Shown here piece by piece: positions 23,770 to 33,719 of a stretch of DNA of 42,518 nt. Numbering within the stretch: position 1 is the stretch's first letter; each line of letters opens with the position of its first letter. The position numbers and the translations under genes are program-made. The notes under the pieces are model-generated. The model made no database searches, was not told where the DNA came from, and worked only from the letters and a program-made list of their open reading frames with translations. Origin of the DNA: Cryomorphaceae bacterium (GTDB lineage Bacteria > Bacteroidota > Bacteroidia > Flavobacteriales > Schleiferiaceae); assembly GCA_020832345.1 (NCBI GenBank), contig JAFIEY010000044.1:1-42518 (forward strand), read 5' to 3'.

Positions 23770-26700
23770 ATGAAGAAGATTTACAAAAGCACAACTCGGT
23801 CAATACGAAATTCCGCCGGTGTTGTTGCTGCCTGCCTCGGACTTTTCCTTGGCTTAAGTACAACCAATATGCACGCACAGTGTATTCGAACATCCGATTG
23901 GGGGACACTTACGGTGTCGGACCAAACAACAACGGCTACAAACATTAACACCTGTATTTATACAGATGAATATTCAGTAATTACTGTAAATGATCCGGGT
24001 CAATACGAGTTTGCCATTGTCGGAACGCCTACTTATTTGACGTTTACGGATGCTTCAAATGCAGTCATAGCACATGGTGCTAGTCCTTTGACAGTTTCTG
24101 TACCTGCAAACGGAGTTTACCGAGTTCATTATGCGGAGAATGCTGCATGTGGTTCCGTTGCCCTATGTCGCACTTCAACAGCTCAGTATATTGGGCCTTT
24201 GGCGCAAGCTTTAACGGCTGTAGTTGGTACGGGGACGTTGACTGGCGGAACAACTCAAAACGGCTCACCAATTTACCGTTCATCTACGACGAGTGGTTTC
24301 GACTATGCAATGAGCGTTCAATTGATGACACAAGCTGACCTGGCCGCTGCTGGTGTTTTTCCGGGTGTTGATATTACACAAATTGCGTATTTCAAGACCA
24401 CAGTACATACAATGGCTGATCGCGATGCGACGTACAGAGTTTATGTAAAGAATTCTAATGAAAATGCCCTTGTGTCTGGAAGTCCTTTCTCTACATATAT
24501 AGCAGGTTCAACATTGGTGTATGAGAATTTAGCCATGGATGATACCGATATTCCTAATACTGTTGGTTGGATGCCTTTACCATTCTCCGCTCCTTTTACT
24601 TATACAGGAGGTAGTATTGAAGTTGCGCTGGAATGGTCAGTAAACCCAGGTGCAACCAATAACAGATCTACTGGAGCTTTTCAGTGGGAGTATGGGGTAG
24701 TAACCAATGCTCAAGCCATTGGTTGGTCCAGTTCTGCAGCTCCTACACCAACAACTAATTTGACTACATCTACAAACTTTTTGTATAATTGTGAAGTTTC
24801 CTTCTTGCCAGCTGCGGGTACAGATTTAGGTATTTCAGAATTTGTTAATCCTGTTGCAGCATGTCCAGGTTCTACACCGGTTACTGTTGCCATAATTAAT
24901 TCAGGAGGTGAAGCCATTACATCGGCTACCATTGGATGGACATTAAACGGAATTACGCAAACGCCAATTAGTTGGACTGGTAATTTGGCTGTTGCCGGAG
25001 ATACCGCGCATGTAAACCTTGGGTCTTTCACTTCTGTTGCCGGTACAAATTACAGTATCGAAGCATTTTTAAGTGCCGTAGGTCCGGGAACCGACTCGAC
25101 CACTTTAAATGATTCATTGGCAATGGCTTTCACCCCAGCGCTTAGTGGCACATATACTGTAAACGCGGCTGCACCTGTTAGTGCTACCAACTTTCAATCG
25201 TTGGTAGATGTTGCCAATACTTTAAATTCTGCGGGTATTTGTGGACCGGTCATATTTAACGTAGCGCCAAATAGCGGGCCATATATTGGTCGTGTTGAAT
25301 TGTTGGAAATCATGGGTTCAAGCGCAACCAATACGATTACCATAAACGGAAATGGTAACTGGCTAACCAATGAAGCTACTGCAACAGATTTACGTGCGGC
25401 CTTAATGCTCGATGGAACAGATTACCTCACCATAGACAGTTTAAATATTGAAGCAACCGGTACATGGGCATGGGGTGTTCAGTTGATGAATGAAGCAGAC
25501 CATAATACCATAAAGAACTGTAAAATTGAAGTTCCCATGACTTCTACTTCTACATTCTTTGCCAACGTGGTAATGAGTGGAAGTACAACGGGAGGAACAA
25601 CTGCCGGGGCTTCTGGTAGCTTCAATACCTTTGAAAACAACCATCACATTGGAGGTTATTACTCCTTTACCATGATGGGTGAAAATGCAGCAAATCGCTC
25701 ACAGGGCAACAAAATCCTAAACAGCGTATTGGAAGATATGGCTTTATACGGTATTTACTGTTCACAACAAGCAGGAACTGAGATTATCGGAAATGTACTC
25801 AACCAATCAACCCGTACAAATGGTAGTACCTTTTACGGAGTGTTTTTTACTGCGAGTGAACCTTCTGAAGTTTCCGGAAATCACATCTACGATATTGCAG
25901 CAAACTATTCAGCCACAATTTCTGCTTATCCTTTGTACTTTACCGGTTCGGGAGGAGCAAGTGCAGCCAGTCCGCTGAAAATTCACAACAATGCCATATA
26001 CAACCTATATAATAATGGACTTCAGTATGGTATTTATCTGTTGGGTGTGACCAATAACGTTGAGTTATATCACAATACCGTGGCTTTGGAAAACTTGAAC
26101 CAGACAGGAGCCAGTACGCTGGCTTGTTTGTACCACACAGGCGTTGCAACCAATGTTGATGTGAGAAACAACATTTTCCATATCAACAACAGCAACACCG
26201 GTACACAGTACAATATCTGGTTTAGTAATGCCAACCCCGGATTTAGCTCAAACAACAATGCGTTTTACAATTCTAATCCCAACGGAATTGTTGCACGTCG
26301 CGGTACAGTCAACAGCAATACGCTAGCCGACTGGCAAGCATCTAACGGTAATATTTATGATCAAAACTCGGTATTTGCCAATCCGGTATTTGCCAATCTT
26401 TCATCTGGTTTAATTGCCCCACTTTCCTCAGTTATTGATAACATTGGTACTCCTTTGGGTATAACCTCGGATATAAATGGCGCTCCCCGTTCAACGACTA
26501 CGCCGGATCCGGGTGCTGTTGAATTTGCCGGTATTGCAGCTGATATAGCTTTAATTGATTGGGAAATTTTACGGGGCGGTTGCTTATCAAATAGCGATAC
26601 CCTAGCGCTGACCATTCGCAATGTGATAGGACCTACTGTAAATCTTGCTACTAATAATGTTGTTGCAAACTGGCAAGTTACCGGTCCGGTAACTTCAAAT

Positions 26701-28923
26701 GGCACCATTACTTTTAATTCAGGTACGCTTTCTCCTGACGCAACCCTAACAGGTTTTGGTCTCGGTGTAGATATGTCAGTTGCCGGTGTTTATACCATCA
26801 ACGCTTGGTTAGATACTTCATCGGTGAACCTAGTCGGGATAAATGACACCATAAATGGAGGTCAGTTTGAAGTTCGGCCAATTATTAGCGTAACTCCTCA
26901 AACCGTTACTGTTGGCAATCCAAACGATACTATAGAGATTTCTGTAAATTCTCCGTTTATGCCCGGTGGTGGTGTATTTATTACTGAGATTTGCCATTTC
27001 CGTGGCTCCGCAACCGGTGCTATGGTTGGTGGTTGGCCTGCTTACCTTTTAGCCGATGACTATATCGAACTTACTGGTGTGCCAAACTCCGACATCTCAG
27101 GATATACCATTGAAATGTGGTCTGCCACTGCGCTCACCAACGCCTCTACCTTAGATCCCGGAACTATTCTGAGTCCTCAAGGTACTGCGGTAATTGCTAC
27201 AGGTCAATTGGGTTCAAGTGTACCAAGTCCTGCAAATTATTATTACCATTCAGGATATACCGGAACCATGGGATCCACAACAGCTCAAGGATATGTCATT
27301 AAAGACCCTGGGGGAAATATTGTAGATGCCGTTATGTACGGTGGTATCACCTTTCCGCCTGCCGCAAATGTTTCTCCAGCAGATTGGACTGGGATTACCC
27401 CTTCCGTGGGAAGTGCCGGTAATAGGTTGGAGGGTGCATATACTAAGGATGCGACCAACTGGATTAACTCGGGAGTTTCACCTCAAGATCCAAACTTGGT
27501 CAATAATTTAGTAACCGTTCCTGTTCCCGGAAACTTAACCGGATTGGAGTGGAGTCACCAAGGTGTAGTTCTTGATACTGTAGCAGCCATTTATGTAGGT
27601 CCATGGTCAGTTCCAGGGACATATTATTACACAGCGACTTATCAATCGCCTTGTGGCCCACTGACTGATTCAGTTGAGGTTATTGTTGATTTTCCATACT
27701 GCTTTGAAATCGATAGCTTAATGGTTGATGCCGCTTGTGTTGAAGCAGAGGTTAGCTGGATTTCCGGGCCTTGGTCAAATTCCTCAACCATTGAATACGG
27801 TGTAGCAGGATTTACACCTGGAACAGGAACAACAGTTTTTGGTGCTAGCAGTCCGTATATGTTAACAGGGCTATCGTCTTCTACGACTTATGATGTTTAT
27901 GTAACTGATACTTGTGCAGGATTTTTATCAACTGCTTTGGGTCATGACTCTACATTGAGTAGCGAGATTTCGAGTGAATATAACTTCGCGCCCACAACGA
28001 GCACAATCAGCGCTTGTGCAGGTTCACTTTCTGTCAATATTCCTGCCGGTGCTAATATCGATAGTATTGCAGTGGAATACGACTTTACTGCCGGAGGTGG
28101 TGCATGGATGAGTGAGCAATTAAGCTATTTGGTTTGTACAAGTCCCGGTGGAACCGCTGAGGCTTCAGTGACCCCGGGGCCGGGCGTTAGTTCGGCAGGA
28201 ACTGCCACTTATACTCGCTCTGGTTTAACCATTGCCAATGGTGTTGCAGGAGGAGGTGCAATTAACTTCCAATTACACGCTTTCCGTTCGTGGGGAGGTG
28301 CAGGATGTGATAACATTTACAATGTTGTTGATGCCAATAGCTTCAAAGTAACTGTTTACACTACCGATTCAGTGTTTACCCAAATCGGTGAATCTGCACC
28401 CGCAATGACTAACTTTACCACACAAGAGCTACCCGTTGCCGTAGGTTTTTCTTATGTACACAACGGTTCAGGTGGCTATGACTTTGTAGCTGATACCGGC
28501 TCTGTGGGTAATCTATCATGGAATTTTGGTGATGGAAACTCTGCTATGGGCGACAGTGTTACCAATCAATATGCAAGTGAGGGCACCTACTCGGTTTTAC
28601 TCATTGCAACCAACGATTGTGGTTCAGACACGGCCATGGTACAATTGGTATATACAAGTGTTGAGCATTTTGGTCTCAATACCATAGCGCTTTATCCCAA
28701 TCCTTCAACCGGAGTATTTAGTTTAAGCCAATTGCCAATTGATGGAGGTAAACTCACTCTCGTGTTGAACGACATGCAGGGTAGAGGTGTAATGACCAAG
28801 GTATATGAGGAAGGTCTAAATAAGATTGAACTCAATATTGAACACCTTAGGGCAGGCACATATTACCTAACCATTTCTAATGGAGTGGGTCAGGTGGTTA
28901 AGCCGGTTATTTTGGTAAAATAA
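23770..28923 (+). CDS. giant modular secreted protein 1, T9SS type A substrate
   Basis: 1717 aa from ATG 23770, chosen because the signal peptide (MKKIYKSTTRSIRN..., ending STTNMHAQ, residue 37) then starts the protein; the frame is open further up. Modules by residue: N-terminal beta domain 38-140 (CIRTSDWGTLTVSDQ), second beta domain 140-345, CARDB-like 350-455 (AACPGSTPVTVAIINSGGE), right-handed beta-helix 457-920 with N-rich turns, second CARDB-like domain 920-1040, lamin-tail-like domain 1063-1255 (FITEICHF, DDYIELTG, GTAVIATGQLG), Ig-like and FN3-like 1255-1385, extra module 1413-1535 (CAGSLSVNIPAGA), PKD 1560-1630 (WNFGDGNSAMGD), C-terminal type A sorting domain 1633-1717 (LYPNPSTGVFSL, RAGTYYLTIS, KPVILVK). 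No catalytic site was recognised; an adhesin or surface-layer role is an inference. The repeat copy F abuts the stop codon. Confidence 0.88.
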   Translation: MKKIYKSTTRSIRNSAGVVAACLGLFLGLSTTNMHAQCIRTSDWGTLTVSDQTTTATNINTCIYTDEYSVITVNDPGQYEFAIVGTPTYLTFTDASNAVIAHGASPLTVSVPANGVYRVHYAENAACGSVALCRTSTAQYIGPLAQALTAVVGTGTLTGGTTQNGSPIYRSSTTSGFDYAMSVQLMTQADLAAAGVFPGVDITQIAYFKTTVHTMADRDATYRVYVKNSNENALVSGSPFSTYIAGSTLVYENLAMDDTDIPNTVGWMPLPFSAPFTYTGGSIEVALEWSVNPGATNNRSTGAFQWEYGVVTNAQAIGWSSSAAPTPTTNLTTSTNFLYNCEVSFLPAAGTDLGISEFVNPVAACPGSTPVTVAIINSGGEAITSATIGWTLNGITQTPISWTGNLAVAGDTAHVNLGSFTSVAGTNYSIEAFLSAVGPGTDSTTLNDSLAMAFTPALSGTYTVNAAAPVSATNFQSLVDVANTLNSAGICGPVIFNVAPNSGPYIGRVELLEIMGSSATNTITINGNGNWLTNEATATDLRAALMLDGTDYLTIDSLNIEATGTWAWGVQLMNEADHNTIKNCKIEVPMTSTSTFFANVVMSGSTTGGTTAGASGSFNTFENNHHIGGYYSFTMMGENAANRSQGNKILNSVLEDMALYGIYCSQQAGTEIIGNVLNQSTRTNGSTFYGVFFTASEPSEVSGNHIYDIAANYSATISAYPLYFTGSGGASAASPLKIHNNAIYNLYNNGLQYGIYLLGVTNNVELYHNTVALENLNQTGASTLACLYHTGVATNVDVRNNIFHINNSNTGTQYNIWFSNANPGFSSNNNAFYNSNPNGIVARRGTVNSNTLADWQASNGNIYDQNSVFANPVFANLSSGLIAPLSSVIDNIGTPLGITSDINGAPRSTTTPDPGAVEFAGIAADIALIDWEILRGGCLSNSDTLALTIRNVIGPTVNLATNNVVANWQVTGPVTSNGTITFNSGTLSPDATLTGFGLGVDMSVAGVYTINAWLDTSSVNLVGINDTINGGQFEVRPIISVTPQTVTVGNPNDTIEISVNSPFMPGGGVFITEICHFRGSATGAMVGGWPAYLLADDYIELTGVPNSDISGYTIEMWSATALTNASTLDPGTILSPQGTAVIATGQLGSSVPSPANYYYHSGYTGTMGSTTAQGYVIKDPGGNIVDAVMYGGITFPPAANVSPADWTGITPSVGSAGNRLEGAYTKDATNWINSGVSPQDPNLVNNLVTVPVPGNLTGLEWSHQGVVLDTVAAIYVGPWSVPGTYYYTATYQSPCGPLTDSVEVIVDFPYCFEIDSLMVDAACVEAEVSWISGPWSNSSTIEYGVAGFTPGTGTTVFGASSPYMLTGLSSSTTYDVYVTDTCAGFLSTALGHDSTLSSEISSEYNFAPTTSTISACAGSLSVNIPAGANIDSIAVEYDFTAGGGAWMSEQLSYLVCTSPGGTAEASVTPGPGVSSAGTATYTRSGLTIANGVAGGGAINFQLHAFRSWGGAGCDNIYNVVDANSFKVTVYTTDSVFTQIGESAPAMTNFTTQELPVAVGFSYVHNGSGGYDFVADTGSVGNLSWNFGDGNSAMGDSVTNQYASEGTYSVLLIATNDCGSDTAMVQLVYTSVEHFGLNTIALYPNPSTGVFSLSQLPIDGGKLTLVLNDMQGRGVMTKVYEEGLNKIELNIEHLRAGTYYLTISNGVGQVVKPVILVK

Positions 28924-28928
28924 GCCAT

Positions 28929-29012
28929 GAGTCCACGCTAAAAAGGATGATTTCAATCAAAATCTACCGACAAGGAAGATTTTGGCAGAAAGGGACTTTT
29001 TAGAGCAGACTC
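28929..29012 (-). repeat. MITE-like palindromic repeat, copy F (deleted) with 6-bp target duplication
   Basis: 84-bp reverse-oriented derivative from GAGTCCACGCTAAAAAGGA to AGAGCAGACTC. The centre is lost at an AAATC junction that also occurs on both sides of the missing part in full copies, suggesting deletion by short direct repeats. Exact duplication AGCCAT flanks it (28923-28928 and 29013-29018); the left copy includes the last base of the giant gene 1 stop codon. Confidence 0.92.
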
Positions 29013-29050
29013 AGCCATGTAATAGCTCGATTAGATTTTCTTGTATTAGA

Positions 29051-29087
29051 AAACGCTCCGGGATTTAATCTCGGAGCGTTTTTTTTT
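29051..29087 (+). terminator. intrinsic terminator after giant gene 1
   Basis: AACGCTCCG pairs with CGGAGCGTT, with GA/TC extending the stem inward around TTTAA, followed by about nine Ts. The repeat copy F is inserted between the stop codon and this terminator. Confidence 0.85.
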
Positions 29088-29329
29088 GCCATGTTTTCTA
29101 ATGATCATTTCAATATTTGTGGTAAGTATATGTGTGGGATTTATTAAATAAAGTAAAACTATTAATGAAACTGTTAGTATAGCGAACTAAAATATGTGAT
29201 TTTTTTAATGCAAATCACTTTTAAACAATACACTAACATTCTTTTAAATTCTCAAAAATAAGGGATTTCAATTTGCTTTATTGGGTTTTGATTGACCTTT
29301 GTTTTGTAAAAATAGTGAATATAGCAAAC

Positions 29330-29337
29330 TATATTTG
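29330..29337 (+). promoter_or_regulatory. putative -7 box (TATATTTG) of giant gene 2
   Basis: Perfect TAnnTTTG match 24 bases before ATG 29362, in the shared AACTATATTT context. TTTTG (29302-29306) lies 23 bases upstream, slightly more than the usual spacer. The rest of 29088-29361 is AT-rich with no gene. Confidence 0.45.
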
Positions 29338-29361
29338 GAGCAAACTAATCATAAAAATTTA

Positions 29362-32300
29362 ATGATGAAGAACTACAAAAACACAGAAAAGAGATTTAGT
29401 CCAAATCGATGGTTATCCTTTGCCATAGCTTTAATGGTGGGACTATTCTCCCAATCGTCTTACGCCCAAATCGTTTTATCAACCGCCACAGGGACCAATT
29501 ACACAGGAGCCAATGGAGTAGGTGGTGATGCAGCTGTCACTTTTGTGATAGAAAATACCAATAGTGACTCATATCTGTTAAATGATATTGATGTTTACTG
29601 GATAACAGGTAATGACAATGCCAACGTTGAACTTTGGGTGAGTAGTACGGATTTGTCCGGTTTGCCTAGTATTTCTACCCCTTCTTGGACTCAAATCACC
29701 ACTGCTGGCCCTATTAGTGTGCCTTCCGATGGTTATTATCCCACATTTAATAATATTGGATATACCGTTCCGGGAAATACCACTTTGCGCTTTGCCGTTC
29801 GCTCTTCCAACGGTATTAGGTATAGTGGTGCAGCGGGTCCACCAGCACCCAGTACATTTACCCAATCTGGAATTTCACTGCACTCCGGTGATTACCAAAT
29901 TGGTGGTCAAGATATTGGATACGGTGGCTCGTTTACAAACCCTTCCAATAACCCCAGATGGTTTACGGGAATTGTTCAATTATTTCCCACAACAGGAACA
30001 GATTTAGCCATTACAGAATTTATTGAGCCTGTGGCATCATGCCCCGGTTCATCTAATGTTTCGGTAGCCATCCGAAATGTGAGTGGAGATGATATTACTT
30101 CTGCAACCGTTGGCTGGTCATTAAACGGGGTTGCACAAGGAAGCACCAATTTCTCAGGTCTTTTAGAAACAGGAGATACCGCCCACGTTAACTTAGGCGG
30201 CTTTACTTCAGTTAGTAGTGTGACCTACGATATTGAGACATATTTAACCAGCGTAGGGCCTGGGAATGACGTAAACTCTTCAAACGATACGTTGGTATTT
30301 AATGATTATCAATCTGCTTTAGACGGCAACTTTACCATTGATCCGAACATTCCTTCGAGTGTTACTAATTTCCAAACTTTTTCAGATGCTATAAATGCAT
30401 TGAATACTTTTGGTGTTTGTGGGCCGGTAGTCTTTACCGCCTCAGCAGATACCTTCAATGAACAAATTATTTTAGGAGATGTTGTCGGTTCCTCAGCCAC
30501 AAATTCCATTACCTTTATTGGTTCAGGTGCCGGAAACACCGTATTGACATTTGAGCAAAATGTGAGTGATGATAGATTTACATGGCGATTTGAAGGTGCT
30601 AGTCATGTTACTGTTGACAGCATGAGTATTATTGCTGCAGATGGAGGTACCTACGGTTGGGCGCTTCATATCACAAGTGGAGCCAGTGATTTGACAATAA
30701 AGAATTGTAGTATTGAAACCAACGGTACTTCTACTTTGTATAATGGTATTGTTTTGTCCAATACTAATACCGGTTATACTACGCAATCAGCAGGGCATAG
30801 CAATATTTTTATTGAAAACAATGTAATTATTGGTGGATATACTAATATTCGCTTAAATGGAAGCTCAACTGATAAGTTGTCTAATGTTGTTATAACCAAT
30901 AACACACTTTTAGAGACAAATTATTCGGGAATTTACCTGCTTCAGGTTGAGAATGTTGAGATAAATGACAACTATTTTGAATCGATGACAGGAAATACAA
31001 CTGGAGCTGGAATTTGGTTTAGTAGCGTTGACAATTTCCAAATTTTGCGAAATGATATTTATGACCAAGGTCAGTACGGAATTTATTTCACCGCTTCTAA
31101 CGGAACTTCTGCAAATCCTTCACTTATTGCTAATAACGCCATATCAGGTGTTGGAAACACTGGGAACTTTGGAGCTGCAATTCGCGTTGTAGGCAATTCT
31201 AATTTTGTTGACATCATTCATAATAGCTGTCTCTTAACCTCCGGTACAGGAAGAGTTTTCCAAATTACCGTTACCACACCGGATGACATTCGGGTTTTAA
31301 ATAACTCATTTGTTCATACGGAATCTGACGGGTATGCTATGTATGTTTCCAACAATAGTGTCATTTCGGAAATCAACAACAACAATTACTTTAGTACGGG
31401 TTCAAATTTTGTTTACTACGATTCTGACCAAGCAAACCTGGCTGCATTACAAGCTGTAAATTCACCAGTGGGAAATGATGCGAATTCTGTTTCAGCTGAC
31501 CCATTGTATATTGCTGTTGATAACCTAATGCCTTTAAATGGTGCGTTGGATGGAGCAGGTGTAACGTTTCCGGGTGTAACAACAGACAAAACCGGAGCAA
31601 CAAGAGCAACGCCACCGGATATCGGTGCTTATGAATTTACCCCGGTAAATAATGATGTTGCACTTATTGAAGCAAATATCCTGGGCGGTGAATGTTTGTC
31701 ATCAAATGATTCCATTGAAGTTCTTATTGTCAATACCGTTGGTTCAACCATCAATTTTGCCAACGACACAGTCATTGCCACCTGGGAGGTCACAGGTCCA
31801 AATAACTCAAATGGCACCGTGGTCTTTGGTTCAGGTACACTAGCAGAAGGTGATACGGCCATCGGATATGGTGTTGGTGTGGATTTGTTAATCCCCGGAA
31901 TTTATACCTATGATGTTTATATAAGCATCAATGCGGTAAATGAAAGTGGAGCAAATGATACTTTAACCGGACAAATGTTCGAACGAAGAGATGTATTTGA
32001 AGTTTCTCCAACCTCAGTTACTGTAACCAATAATATGGATTCGGTTGAGATTTCTGCAAGCTCTCCTTTTCTTCCAGGCGGAGATGTATTTATTACTGAA
32101 ATATGTCATTTTAAAACTGGAAATGGAGCTCCTGCGGCTGGATGGCCTTCTTACTTAGCTGCTGATGATTATATCGAAGTAACAGGTGTTCCAAATTCAG
32201 ATATTTCCGGGTTTACAATTGAAATGTGGTCAGCTACAGGTCTAACTAACGCCTCTGTTTTAAGTCCGGGTACAGTATTAAGTCCTCAAGGAACAGCTGT

Positions 32301-33582
32301 AATTGCAACTGGGCAACTTGGTTCAAGTGTGCCAAGTCCAGCAAACTTTTATTACCATTCTGGATATACCGGGACAATGGGTTCAACCACAGCTCAGGGA
32401 TATGTTATTAAAGATCCTAATGGGGTAATTGTTGATGCAGTAATTTACGGAAATATTTCCTTTCCGGCTGCTTCTGGTGTCACTGCAGCTGATTGGAGTG
32501 GAACAACGCCAGCTTTGTCTAGTTCAGGTAACCGTTTAGAAGGCGCTTATACGAAAGATGCTACCAACTGGACCAATTCAGGAACAGGCGGAAACAATAA
32601 CGGTCAAGATCCAAATGTTGTCAACCAAAATGTAAATGTTCCTTCACCAGCTCCTTTAACTGGATTTGAATGGAGTCATCAAGGAACTCTTGTTGATACT
32701 GTTGTAACGATTAAAGTAGGCCCTTGGACTGTACCAGGAACTTATTATTACGTAGCCTCCTTACAATCACCTTGTGGTGTTTTAACAGATTCAGTAGAAA
32801 TCATAGTTGATTTCCCATTCTGCTTTGGAGCGGATAGTATCATGGTTTCCGATGGTTGTGAAGAAGTTGATGTTACATGGATTGAGGATACACAATCGGT
32901 TTCCAGTGATATTGAATATGGCCCAGCTGGTTTTACGCCCGGCACCGGAACCGTTGTTTCTGGTGTGTCCAGTCCGGCGACTATTACCGGTCTTAATCCA
33001 GCGACAGACTATGAATTATACATGATTGATTCTTGTTCAGGTGCTGGTATTGGGATGTCTGATGCCGTGCCATTCACTACGGATGTTGCACCGGTTGCCG
33101 GCCCTATAGACTTTGTAAATGCGGGTAGTGGATTGTTTGAATTTACAACGGATTCAACTTCTTTTGGTGATTTAACATGGGATTTTGGAGATGGTAATTC
33201 AGCAACAGGAGATAGTGTTTCAAACCAATACGCTGTTGGAGGAACCTATACGGTTATGCTTATTGCATCCAATAGCTGTGGTGCCGATACGACCACCATT
33301 CAAGTGACTTTTACTAGTATTGAGAAATACGGAGTACAAGCTATTTCCATGTACCCTAATCCAACCACTGGTGTGTTTACCTTAAATCAATTGCCAACTG
33401 ATGGCGGTGAGGTAACCTTGATTTTGAACGATATTCAGGGTCGAACCGTCATGACAAAAGGTTATGATGAAGGTTTAGAAACCATTGAGGTTAGTATTGA
33501 GAACTTACCAGCAGGAACGTATTATTTGAACATTTCCAATAAGAAAGGAAATGTGGTTAGACCGGTTATTTTGGTTAAATAA
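29362..33582 (+). CDS. giant modular secreted protein 2, T9SS type A substrate
   Basis: 1406 aa from ATG 29362 (a second ATG follows at once); signal peptide ends LFSQSSYAQ (residue 36). The N-terminal region (37-210, starting IVLSTATGTNYTGANGVGGD) differs from that of the three paralogues and resembles a jelly-roll-like domain found in other secreted Bacteroidota proteins. Then CARDB-like 212-313, beta-helix 322-760 (many N/G turns, IFIENNVIIGGY, SNVVITNNTL), second CARDB-like 762-875, lamin-tail-like 906-1093, Ig/FN3-like 1095-1240, PKD 1245-1318 (WDFGDGNSATGD) and type A C-terminal domain 1322-1406 (MYPNPTTGVFTL, PVILVK). It lacks the CAG-LSVNIP module of proteins 1 and 3. No catalytic residues recognised. 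Confidence 0.88.
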   Translation: MMKNYKNTEKRFSPNRWLSFAIALMVGLFSQSSYAQIVLSTATGTNYTGANGVGGDAAVTFVIENTNSDSYLLNDIDVYWITGNDNANVELWVSSTDLSGLPSISTPSWTQITTAGPISVPSDGYYPTFNNIGYTVPGNTTLRFAVRSSNGIRYSGAAGPPAPSTFTQSGISLHSGDYQIGGQDIGYGGSFTNPSNNPRWFTGIVQLFPTTGTDLAITEFIEPVASCPGSSNVSVAIRNVSGDDITSATVGWSLNGVAQGSTNFSGLLETGDTAHVNLGGFTSVSSVTYDIETYLTSVGPGNDVNSSNDTLVFNDYQSALDGNFTIDPNIPSSVTNFQTFSDAINALNTFGVCGPVVFTASADTFNEQIILGDVVGSSATNSITFIGSGAGNTVLTFEQNVSDDRFTWRFEGASHVTVDSMSIIAADGGTYGWALHITSGASDLTIKNCSIETNGTSTLYNGIVLSNTNTGYTTQSAGHSNIFIENNVIIGGYTNIRLNGSSTDKLSNVVITNNTLLETNYSGIYLLQVENVEINDNYFESMTGNTTGAGIWFSSVDNFQILRNDIYDQGQYGIYFTASNGTSANPSLIANNAISGVGNTGNFGAAIRVVGNSNFVDIIHNSCLLTSGTGRVFQITVTTPDDIRVLNNSFVHTESDGYAMYVSNNSVISEINNNNYFSTGSNFVYYDSDQANLAALQAVNSPVGNDANSVSADPLYIAVDNLMPLNGALDGAGVTFPGVTTDKTGATRATPPDIGAYEFTPVNNDVALIEANILGGECLSSNDSIEVLIVNTVGSTINFANDTVIATWEVTGPNNSNGTVVFGSGTLAEGDTAIGYGVGVDLLIPGIYTYDVYISINAVNESGANDTLTGQMFERRDVFEVSPTSVTVTNNMDSVEISASSPFLPGGDVFITEICHFKTGNGAPAAGWPSYLAADDYIEVTGVPNSDISGFTIEMWSATGLTNASVLSPGTVLSPQGTAVIATGQLGSSVPSPANFYYHSGYTGTMGSTTAQGYVIKDPNGVIVDAVIYGNISFPAASGVTAADWSGTTPALSSSGNRLEGAYTKDATNWTNSGTGGNNNGQDPNVVNQNVNVPSPAPLTGFEWSHQGTLVDTVVTIKVGPWTVPGTYYYVASLQSPCGVLTDSVEIIVDFPFCFGADSIMVSDGCEEVDVTWIEDTQSVSSDIEYGPAGFTPGTGTVVSGVSSPATITGLNPATDYELYMIDSCSGAGIGMSDAVPFTTDVAPVAGPIDFVNAGSGLFEFTTDSTSFGDLTWDFGDGNSATGDSVSNQYAVGGTYTVMLIASNSCGADTTTIQVTFTSIEKYGVQAISMYPNPTTGVFTLNQLPTDGGEVTLILNDIQGRTVMTKGYDEGLETIEVSIENLPAGTYYLNISNKKGNVVRPVILVK

Positions 33583-33630
33583 TGCGCCTTTTCAATTAAT
33601 TTACAACTGTTTTTTCATGTTGTTGATGTT

Positions 33631-33663
33631 AAAGCCGCCCCATTTATGGGGCGGTTTTTTTTT
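33631..33663 (+). terminator. intrinsic terminator after giant gene 2
   Basis: CCGCCCCA (33635-33642) pairs perfectly with TGGGGCGG (33647-33654) around TTTA, followed by nine Ts. It is the strongest terminator in the window. Giant gene 3 starts only 57 bp later without the ACTATATTT motif seen before the other three. Confidence 0.9.
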
Positions 33664-33719
33664 GCAAAACTCACACTTTAAAAACCAAATACGTTCTTAA
33701 TGTAACTAAATTTTTTGAA

